A stretch of DNA of 27,414 bases from Nemertoderma westbladi. Its lineage: Eukaryota; Xenacoelomorpha; Nemertodermatida; Nemertodermatidae. Where the stretch lies: positions 1 to 27,414 of the forward strand of contig JAUCBJ010003724.1 of assembly GCA_032718475.1 (NCBI GenBank). The letters run 5' to 3'. A program made the position numbers and the translations under genes. Under the pieces are notes generated by a model. It saw nothing but the letters and a program-made list of their open reading frames with translations. It made no database searches and was not told the DNA's origin. Below, one piece after another: positions 1 through 8,300 of this stretch. Within the stretch, counting starts at the first letter, position 1. The number at the start of each line of letters is the position of its first letter.

Positions 1-105
1 GACGAAAATATAAGATATTGCTTACCAGTACCGGAAGGCTGTACTTATTTTGTTTTTATACTCATCACATTAGCTGCGGCTCCGAAACCACTGGTTCTTT
101 GTTAC
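1..105. other. Non-coding left edge
   Basis: I see no gene or recognisable element in this AT-rich stretch before the first palindromic repeat. If MEGF8 begins left of the window, this would be intron sequence of that gene. Confidence 0.4.
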
Positions 106-1153
106 TGCGGATTGTGCACCGGTGAACAACCATGTGCTGTTCCATGACTGCGGCAGGATTTGAGGCTTGGCGTTTAGTTAGTGCGGATTGTGCACCGGTG
201 AACATTCCTGTGCAGTTCCTCAACTGCGGATTGTGCGCCGGTGCTCAACAAATTACTTTTTGTTAATTACATTTTGTGGGAATGCCTTTGGGCACCGGTG
301 CTCAAATTCACTATCATTGTATTTATAAAACAATGGAGAACCACCATAGAAAAAACCGCATCTCAATACCTCCTTCCAGGCCAGAGATAGTGGTTTGAAT
401 TTCATCAAAATTTTATATATTTTTTTATGATTTTACTCTTACAGGATTAACAATTTTCAAAACTGTACCAATAATTATCCCATCACATTAGTAAATGACT
501 TTTGGCCACTTCCGAAATTTCAGGGGGTAGCCCCATAGCCTCCCCTCTCTTGGGTCCTGCTTGTGTATGGGCGTATAGATAACGACTCCCCTTTCCCCCC
601 CTCACCATCAATCATTTGGGTTTTAAAAACATTTAGAAAGTAAAACAATATAAAATAACATTGTTATTGTTACACAGCACATTTGCTCATGCAATATAAA
701 TTAATACATGAAAAGTTAACAGTTAAACAGTTGTTATTTCTTAACTAACAATGAACTAAATCAAATAGGCCTAATAGCTAGCTATGCTACAGTAGAGCAT
801 TTTAAAAATCCCGCCATATTTATATAAGTGGAAATATTGAGCACCGGCGCTCAATCCGCACTGGCACTTGTGTAGTGCGGATTGTGCACCGGTGCACAAA
901 CCCAAAAAAAATATATATATGAGTCATACAAAGGTCACAGATACCGAATATGACAACAGCTGATGTATTTGAGCACCGGTGCTCAACTTATAGCCTCCGC
1001 ACTAAGGGCTAACCAAGCCAAAATAGCTCCGCACTATCAGGGTTGCACAGGTCATGTTCACCGGTGCTCAATCCGCAGTAAGAAGTTGACAGGGAGTAAA
1101 ACCTGCCGCAGTAAAGTTAAAACACGAATTGTGCACCGGTGCTCAATCCGCAG
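106..1153. repeat. Cluster of about nine ACCGGT-centred palindromes
   Basis: A palindromic motif with core TTGAGCACCGGTGCTCAA, usually flanked by GCGGA on the left and/or TCCGC on the right, occurs near 106-130, 181-205, 224-250, 287-309, 837-861, 874-899, 968-987, 1056-1078 and 1126-1153. Copies at 837-861 and 874-899 face each other and could form a hairpin. Spacing is irregular, so this is not a simple tandem satellite. The intervals (for example 310-836) are AT-rich without coding content. It could be the debris of a palindromic mobile element or a cluster of binding sites for a dimeric protein. The sequence alone does not decide. Confidence 0.75.
820..828 (+). promoter_or_regulatory. TATA-like box beside a palindrome copy
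   Basis: The sequence TATATAAG follows CCCGCCATATT and lies about 10 bp before a palindrome copy. If used, it would start transcription near 850, giving PRMT7 a 5' leader of about 750 bases. This is a weak inference from motif alone. Confidence 0.2.
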
Positions 1154-1443
1154 CTAACGTGTTAATACGATGTTTTGTAGTAAAATAAAGTGCATTATTG
1201 AGTAAATATGCAGTGATAGTAAAATAAACCGGTGTAGAACAGACATACTGTACGTACATGCCATCATGTGTACGGAGTTAGCATTTCAGTAATGTTTCTA
1301 GTTTTGAATGAAACATTTGAATTTAAATTAATAATTATATCAATACTCAATAAATAATTGATATAAATTTGCCATTACATTGATTTCCCTCTCCCTAGTC
1401 AGCCAGTGACTGCTACTATTAGTTTCTTCGGTCAGAAAATCAT

Positions 1444-1453
1444 GGCGGGAAAA
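1444..1453 (+). promoter_or_regulatory. E2F-like (GGCGGGAAAA) site, overlapping an ATGGCGG YY1-like core
   Basis: GGCGGGAAAA fits the known E2F/DP consensus (GCGGGAAA), and the preceding ATGGCGG resembles a YY1 core. It lies about 155 bp before the first PRMT7 ATG in otherwise AT-rich DNA, a position compatible with a proximal promoter. The sequence match is seen; function is inferred. Confidence 0.4.
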
Positions 1454-1608
1454 TTAAAATGATTTGTTAGTGACTTACAATGCTGCATTGACTGCAGTGC
1501 GATTCAAAAGCTGTAGGCCTATTATTTCAATCTGATTTATTTCATCCGTGGTTTACAGTGTAGCGGTAGAGTACCGGTACTCCAGTTCGAGATTTCCATC
1601 TAAATGTT

Positions 1609-3915
1609 ATGATTTTAAGACTCGTGAGTCACCGATTATCGTTTCTACGACAACGGTACGCCGGTACCAATACTACGCGAAGTATGTCGACGTTTGTGTC
1701 GCGAGTGAACCCGGTAACCGGTAGGCCGGAGTGGGTTGCGGAGGACAGCAGCTACGACTACCGGCAGGAGATCGCGCGCTCCGCGTACGCCGACATGCTG
1801 CACGACACGGAACGGAACCGACTGTTCCGAGTGGCGCTCGAGGAAGCCGTAACGACGAGGAGCGCTCGCGGGGAGAGGGTGCACGTGTTGGACATCGGAA
1901 CGGGGACCGGGTTGCTCGCCATGGTGGCGGCGCGAGCGGGGGCCCATCGGGTCACCGCGTGCGAGGCCTTCCCTCCCATAGCGCGCGTCGCGAGATCCGT
2001 GATCGATGCGAACGGACTCGGCGACTCGATAAACCTGATCCCGCGTCGCTCCACCGAGATGGAATCCCTCGAGTCGTTGGCCGACGTGGTCGTAGCAGAG
2101 GTCTTCGATACAGAGTTGATTGGCGAGGGGGCGCTGGGCACCTTCCGAGACGCCCACGCCCGTCTGCTGACCCGGGACGCGACTGTAGTGCCCCACGGGG
2201 CCAGGGTAATAGCGCAGCTAGTGGAGTCCCAGAGACTGTGGGACTTCCACCAACTGCGAGGCGAGCTGCCTCTGGGTCCGGCCACCGCAACGCCCCCGTT
2301 GATTGTCCCACGCACTATGTCCCTTTGTCCCGGTAACGCCTCGGTCCACGACCTCCAGTTATCCCGCGTCCCGTCCCACTGGTGGACTCCTCTCTCGGAC
2401 CCCGTCGTCGCCGCCAGCCTTACCTTCGACCGGGATCTCCAGCTCTCCGGCCACTCCCTCTGCCTCCCCGAGTCGCTTCTCACCGGCACCGCCCACGCAG
2501 TGCTGTTCTGGTGGGAGTTGGTGATGGACCCGGCCGGCCAACACCTTCTGTCTATGGCCCCGGCGTGGTCGCACCCCAGTCCCGAGTCGGTCCCCTGGCG
2601 GGACCACTGGATGCAGGCGGTCTACTACCTACCGCGACCCCACCATTGTGTGGCCGGGGAAGTGGTACCGCTGGCTGTGCACCACGATGAGTACTCCTGG
2701 TGGTTCGATATCACCCGACCCGGAGTCCATCCACTCAGTGTCGGAGACTCAATGGCGAATTCCGCTGGCGGAGTACACCCACTGCCGCAAACAACTGGTA
2801 GAGTAGACCCGTCCACAGCCTCAGACAATGTGTTAGACTCTCCCACTGCCCCAGACGCCACTACAGACCCACCCACTAACCCAGACGCCACCACTGACCC
2901 ACTCACTGACCTGCTACGACCAGTGTGCGCCTGCGGTCTCCATCTGCTGTGGAGTCGCGAACGGATATCGCAGCTGAACGACGGACCCCGTTGGGACGTC
3001 CTCCGGCGGTCTCTACAACCTTCCATCGTACCGAATAAATCCCGCGTTCTGTTCACAGGCGAGTTCTCTTTGCTCCCATTTATAATCCGGCAATTAAACG
3101 CATCTGTTGTCTACGTAGTAGAACCCAACGCGAGAGCTCGCAAGTTTATACAGGATACAAACTTCCTTAATAATATCGACGGCGATTCCTTTGTAGTTGT
3201 CGATAAGGACGCCTTGGACGTGACCTTGGATGATGTTGGCGGTCTACCGATAGACCTAGTGGTATCCGAACCTTATTTCTCTTCTAGTTTATTGCCTTGG
3301 CACAACTTACACTATTGGTACATCGTGACGCAACTAAAACTTAGAAATATTGTAACTGATAAGACCGCGGTTTATCCCGCTAAAGCGAAACTTAACGTCG
3401 TTTTGGTAGAGACCGAACACTTGCATAAGATAAAGCAACCAATAGGGGAGTTGGAAGGGTTTAACGTGGCGCCTTTTGATTCGTTGATAGAGGATGCCAT
3501 GTCTCGTAGCGACGCCCCTATAGAGCCGCATCCCATGTGGGAGTACGGGTGTCGGCGACTCTCGGACACTGTTACTCTGATGGACATTGAATTCGGTAGC
3601 GATCCCGATGGGTCTGTCGGGAATTCTACCGGTGCGATCGAGTTTACTGCGGCGGGTGTGTGCCACGCAGCCGTGCTGTGGATGGAGTACGGTGTGGCGG
3701 AGAACGAGTGGGTCTCTACAGGGGTGCAATCGTCGCCCAACCCTGGGGATCCACGCGAGGGATTAGACTGGGATTATAACAGTCGCCAAGGTGTTTACCT
3801 GTTGCGACAACCAGTACTCGCGAGAGCTGGAGGTAACAATTTCGGGGTTAAATATCGATTCAATTATAACTCGAAGAGCGGAGAAATTAGTTTCAAACTG
3901 AAACCTTTGTTATAA
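1609..3915 (+). CDS. PRMT7: Protein arginine N-methyltransferase 7, intronless, 768 aa
   Basis: PRMT7 is the type III arginine methyltransferase, which makes only monomethylarginine on histones and other proteins using S-adenosylmethionine. The N-terminal module has YDYRQEIARSAYADM (49-63), motif I VLDIGTGTG (93-101), post-I ACE (117-119), the double-E loop with E164 and E173, and RDHW (331-334). A low-complexity linker (about 370-440) joins a second, degenerate methyltransferase module, recognisable by EPYFSSSLLPWHNLHYWY and HAAVLWMEY. The two-module layout is diagnostic of PRMT7. The protein is about 75 residues longer than the human one (692), owing to the N-terminal extension and the linker. 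The whole gene is one open frame, whereas vertebrate PRMT7 has many introns. The first ATG (1609) adds a 25-residue Arg-rich leader. M26 (1684) aligns with the human start and is the safer start for the cytosolic form. GC content is high to about 3050 and then falls. Confidence 0.97.
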   Translation: MILRLVSHRLSFLRQRYAGTNTTRSMSTFVSRVNPVTGRPEWVAEDSSYDYRQEIARSAYADMLHDTERNRLFRVALEEAVTTRSARGERVHVLDIGTGTGLLAMVAARAGAHRVTACEAFPPIARVARSVIDANGLGDSINLIPRRSTEMESLESLADVVVAEVFDTELIGEGALGTFRDAHARLLTRDATVVPHGARVIAQLVESQRLWDFHQLRGELPLGPATATPPLIVPRTMSLCPGNASVHDLQLSRVPSHWWTPLSDPVVAASLTFDRDLQLSGHSLCLPESLLTGTAHAVLFWWELVMDPAGQHLLSMAPAWSHPSPESVPWRDHWMQAVYYLPRPHHCVAGEVVPLAVHHDEYSWWFDITRPGVHPLSVGDSMANSAGGVHPLPQTTGRVDPSTASDNVLDSPTAPDATTDPPTNPDATTDPLTDLLRPVCACGLHLLWSRERISQLNDGPRWDVLRRSLQPSIVPNKSRVLFTGEFSLLPFIIRQLNASVVYVVEPNARARKFIQDTNFLNNIDGDSFVVVDKDALDVTLDDVGGLPIDLVVSEPYFSSSLLPWHNLHYWYIVTQLKLRNIVTDKTAVYPAKAKLNVVLVETEHLHKIKQPIGELEGFNVAPFDSLIEDAMSRSDAPIEPHPMWEYGCRRLSDTVTLMDIEFGSDPDGSVGNSTGAIEFTAAGVCHAAVLWMEYGVAENEWVSTGVQSSPNPGDPREGLDWDYNSRQGVYLLRQPVLARAGGNNFGVKYRFNYNSKSGEISFKLKPLL
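2851..2910 (+). repeat. In-frame 30-bp duplication in the PRMT7 linker
   Basis: Two adjacent 30-bp units encode PDATTDPPTN and PDATTDPLTD (residues 415-434). The preceding 30 bp look like a more diverged third unit. They lie between the two methyltransferase modules and lengthen a presumably disordered linker without disturbing either fold. Confidence 0.8.
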
Positions 3916-4137
3916 CCTTACGTAGGACAATCTGTGAACTTGTTGTTTATTGTACTAAATATCAATAATTATAGATGATAACGATGAGGAATGTTCATTG
4001 TACCGATAATACAGATTATTTTAATTCAATTGTACTTGTATCAAGTAAATACTTCTTCCTTTTTAGAAGAATATTTTTCATAAATGAACACACAAGCAAA
4101 TAATTTACTTTTATAGAGGCAGAGGAAACTCTTCTTC
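3916..4137 (+). other. Presumed PRMT7 3' UTR
   Basis: AT-rich sequence follows the stop codon. There is no AATAAA close to the stop and no long A-tract or flanking duplication that would mark a recent retrocopy. The nearest canonical poly(A) signal is about 520 bp downstream. Confidence 0.4.
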
Positions 4138-4262
4138 GCCCCCTAACCCAACCCCAACCCAACCCTAACCCATCTCTAAATCTAACCAAATATACTAACC
4201 AAATCCCCTACGCTAATGAAACCCTATCCCACCCCAAGTCAAACCCAACTAACCCACTATCT
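4138..4262. repeat. Degenerate CCCTAA/CCCAA-rich tract
   Basis: Several degenerate CCCTAACCC and CCCAACCC units run from 4140 to about 4260 and decay into CTAAATCTAACC. It resembles a short interstitial telomere-like (TTAGGG) tract or a plain C/A-rich simple repeat. Too degenerate to decide. Confidence 0.45.
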
Positions 4263-4433
4263 GTAAAGTAAATCAATGTTATCCTCGATCGTGAAAACCC
4301 GAACTAGAAAGAAACCCAAAGGTTCCTTTCTTTTGGCTGTTACTTGACAGTGTAAGGCAAGGGGGGCGCCACACCACATCCCAAGGTTGAACACACTGTA
4401 ACGTGTAACTATCCAACCCCTTTCCTTACTAGT

Positions 4434-4439
4434 AATAAA
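4434..4439 (+). promoter_or_regulatory. Possible poly(A) signal AATAAA for PRMT7
   Basis: This is the first AATAAA hexamer after the PRMT7 stop codon, on the coding strand. At about 520 bp it would make a moderately long 3' UTR. No transcript evidence is available. Confidence 0.3.
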
Positions 4440-4457
4440 AAAAGCTTCATTCCTTTC

Positions 4458-4605
4458 GGCCCGTTCACATCCATCCAGATAGACAATCAGTTACCGCAAC
4501 GGTACCGTTGGGTGTGAACGGGCCCCGGGTAGTGTACCGCTGGCTTGCCGCTTCATTACCGCTAGACTACTTTACCGCTCGCGCACCGTTGGATGTGAAT
4601 GGGGC
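4458..4605. mobile_element. Candidate MITE with GCCCGTTCACATCCA-type inverted ends
   Basis: GGCCCGTTCACATCCATCCA (4458-4477) is inverted as GTTGGATGTGAATGGGGC (4588-4605). A third, internal inverted copy at 4507-4524 pairs with the left end. The roughly 148-bp body repeats TTACCGC motifs and has no transposase. Inverted ends with a GC-rich body in AT-rich surroundings fit a small non-autonomous DNA transposon. No convincing target duplication is visible. Confidence 0.45.
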
Positions 4606-5122
4606 TTTAATAATGTCAAGTAGGAGTGGGCGGTTGGACCGAGTGCGCGATATAATATATTGGTTACCAGGGACTGGCGTCGTAGTCAAGAAAGTCAGAA
4701 AGTGATACACAACACTGGGGGAAGTGACATGGACATCCGTGTATACGTGGTGTCAAAATTTGTGAGAAAACATCACATAGTTGTTAATGAGATTAACGAA
4801 TTATTAGTTGTGATTCAGAAAATTGCAGGAGGAGATACATTTTAAGAACGGACCAATCAAAATATCGTTCAGTTGACTTTTTTTTTAGCCAATCAGTATT
4901 TTAGGTGTGTGACTATATACCGTCCAATTACGTTTCAGAATATATCCTAGTATCCAATCCAGTACTGGTGTATTTTAAGCATCCATCCAAATCCGACTAC
5001 CCCCCCCCCCCCTTACACTTATGTAAGGAAACATTAAACAAGTCTAGAGTTAGTATTGAGGAGTTGTAAATTTTAATGTTATTATAATTGGCTATCATGT
5101 TATATTTACTTTCACTTTCTAG
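4606..5122. other. Non-coding stretch before the first visible MEGF8 exon
   Basis: I looked for CUB, EGF or Kelch coding sequence that would supply the missing MEGF8 N terminus and found none. It holds AT-rich DNA, a C13 run (5000-5012) and the acceptor TTTCTAG at 5116-5122. Confidence 0.6.
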
Positions 5123-5341
5123 ATACGACATTGCACAAAACCAATGGCAGGTGGTAAATGTGATTGGTGGTCGCCCCAAACAACGTTGTCTGGCTGCTCA
5201 CACTGCAGTTTACTACCGCCCTCTAGCGGTCATTGTGATTTACGGAGGAATATCCCCTTCCCGGGCGTCGTCCAGTCATACCGCTTCTTATAAACGCGTG
5301 AACAAATTGTTCGTTATGCGTATCTACGCAACCAATAAAGC
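5123..5341 (+). CDS. MEGF8: MEGF8 exon 1 in window: Kelch blade
   Basis: Acceptor TTTCTAG, donor GC|GTAAGT. It enters with one base of a split codon and leaves with two. It encodes YDIAQNQWQVV, then AAHTAVYY and AVIVIYGG, a Kelch blade with the hydrophobic strand plus Gly-Gly pattern. It aligns with the human blade containing GHSMVFH...LLVHGG, around residue 350-420, so several exons should precede it. Confidence 0.85.
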
Positions 5342-8300
5342 GTAAGTCTATTACAATATTTAACGTCTCATTCTATTACTGTTTTATACATCGTGACGTG
5401 TTTTAATTTATTGATAATTTTATTGTAATTCTATCCCATCTTGCCATATACCAGGCATTAAATTAAATTTAAATAGGCATTAAATTTAATATTTATTTTA
5501 ATTAAACGTGTCTACGCAACCATTAAAGCGAAAGTTTATTGCAATAATGTTTGTTACAAAATCATTACCATGCGTGTCAGTGTGTGTATCTTGTGTCGAC
5601 TTCCCCTACTACTGTACCTGGAGTGTGGCTGCTGTGTGGTTAAAGTGCCCATAGATGCTGCTCTCTAGTATAGGCAGTATCTATCTACATTAAGGTCTTC
5701 CTTCCCCTCACTATATTCCAGGATTGGTTTAAATATATTTTCCCGTACTTTTTATATTTCAGACATTGGTTTGAGTGGATTGACTCGGTGAACCCGGGGA
5801 CCGCGCGGTCGCCCTCGCCCAGGGCCCATCACAGCGCCCACATCATGGGCGATTACATGGTCGTCTACGGGGGTAATGCCCACGAGCACAATGTGGATGA
5901 AACCTGTTTCCATAACGACGTGTATTTCTACAGTTTTAAGTGCCACCGCTGGTTACACGAATCGGTATGTTTGGTGTCAGAGAGGCAGGAATTTCCTGTA
6001 TTTTATATTAAATCGGCTAATTATTAATTATCAATTATTAATTAATTATCTAACGGACTCCCTAAAACTTCACCTCCCGTTCTGAGTTTATTTTCATAAT
6101 ATTATTTTTGTTAATAATTCGTTTTGACATTATGGTGGTTAATTAATAATATCTTATTTACATAAATATAAACATCTGAATTATTACGATTCTTTAATAA
6201 AAATACAATTAACGTGATTTACTAATTTCTCTCAACCTACCCTTACCCTGTCACTACATCCTGTCCCAGTTGCCCAGTTCCCCATTCATATTCGCATATA
6301 ATAAATAACCTTGTGTTCCCGTTTCTGTAGGAGTTCCCCGATCCGGTTGGCTCGACAAATAAACCAATGAGAGGCCGATTCTCCCACGGATCAGCTGTTC
6401 GTCAGTCTAATATGCTGCTAATTTACGGTGGTTGGTCAGGAACTGTTCGAAACGATCTGATTGGATATAAAGTAAATTTATTATCTTATTCCAAAATATT
6501 GACTATTTTAATGTTACGATTAATGGACGGCGAGTTCTCACATTTTGTTTGAAATTTAACGTAAATTTTAACGTGACATTAAACGAGTTGAAATTTAACG
6601 TAAAACTGCTGCAGCGCGAAAGCCGCACGCTGTATAGTAGCAACCTACTATATTTCCCTTGTAACCTACTATATTTCCCTTGTAACCTACTATATTTCCC
6701 TTGTAACCTACTATATTTCCCTTGTAACCTACTATATTTCCCTTGTAACCTACTATATTTCCCTTGTAACCTACTATATTTCCCTTGTAACCTACTATAT
6801 TTCCCTTATAACCTACTATATTTCCCTTGTAACCTACTATATTTCCCTTGTAACCTACTATATTTCCCTTGTAACCTACTATATTTCCCTTGTAACCTAC
6901 TATATTTCCCTTGTAACCTACTATATTTCCCTTGTAACCTACTATATTTCCCTTGTAACCTAACCTACTATATTTCCCTGTAACCTACTATATTTCCCTT
7001 GTAACCTACTATATTTCCCTTGTAACCTACTATATTTCCCTTGTAACCTACTATATTTTCCTTGTAACCTACTATATTTCCCTTGTAACCTACTATATTT
7101 CCCTTGTAACCTACTATATTTCCCTTGTAACCTACTATATTTCCCCTGTAACCTACTATATATCCATTGTAACCTACTATATTTCCCTTGTAACCTACTA
7201 TATTTCCCTTGTAACCTAACCTACTATATTTCCCTGTAACCTACTATATTTCCCTTGTAACCTACTATATTTCCCTTGTAACCTACTATATTTCCCTTGT
7301 AACCTACTATATTTCCCTTGTAACCTACTATATTTCCCTTGTAACCTACTATATTTCCCTTGTAACCTACTATATTTCCCTTGTAACCTAACCTACTATA
7401 TTTCCCTGTAACCTACTATATTTCCCTTGTAACCTACTATATTTCCCTTGTAACCTACTATATTTCCCTTGTAACCTACTATATTTCCCTTGTAACCTAC
7501 TATATTTCCCTTGTAACCTAACCTACTATATTTCCCTGTAACCTACTATATTTCCCTTGTAACCTACTATATTTCCCTTGTAACCTACTATATTTCCCTT
7601 GTAACCTACTATATTTTCCTTGTAACCTACTATATTTCCCTTGTAACCTACTATATTTCCCTTGTAACCTACTATATTTCCCTTGTAACCTACTATATTT
7701 CCCCTGTAACCTACTATATATCCATTGTAACCTACTATATTTCCCTTGTAACCTACTATATTTCCCTTGTAACCTAACCTACTATATTTCCCTGTAACCT
7801 ACTATATTTCCCTTGTAACCTACTATATTTCCCTTGTAACCTACTATATTTCCCTTGTAACCTACTATATTTCCCTTGTAACCTACTATATTTCCCTTGT
7901 AACCTACTATATTTCCCTTGTAACCTACTATATTTCCCTTGTAACCTAACCTACTATATTTCCCTGTAACCTACTATATTTCCCTTGTAACCTACTATAT
8001 TTCCCTTGTAACCTAACCTACTATATTTCCCTGTAACCTACTATATTTCCCTTGTAACCTACTATATTTCCCTTGTAACCTACTATATTTCCCTGTAACC
8101 TACTATATTTCCCTTGTAACCTACTATATTTCCCTTGTAACCTACTATATTTCCCTTGTAACCTACTATATTTCCCTTGTAACCTACTATATTTTCCTTG
8201 TAACCTACTATATTTCCCTTGTAACCTACTATATTTCCCTTGTAACCTACTATATTTCCCTTATAACCTACTATATTTCCCTTGTAACCTACTATATTTC

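Noticed and set aside
963-1157. 64-codon open frame
   Set aside because: It is made of the palindromic repeats and has no resemblance to a protein family.
1645-3740. Antisense and shifted open frames over PRMT7
   Set aside because: Shadows of a GC-rich gene with Arg/Pro-rich, family-less translations.
1609-3915. PRMT7 as a dead processed pseudogene
   Set aside because: The frame is open over 768 codons with all catalytic motifs, and no poly(A) tail or target duplication is visible; an old functional retrogene or intron loss remains possible.
4138-4262. Chromosome end or true telomere
   Set aside because: The CCCTAA units are few and degenerate, and genes continue on both sides.
4508-4845. 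Two short open frames that might supply the missing MEGF8 N terminus
   Set aside because: The translations have no Kelch Gly-Gly blades, CUB or EGF cysteines; part is inside the MITE-like element.
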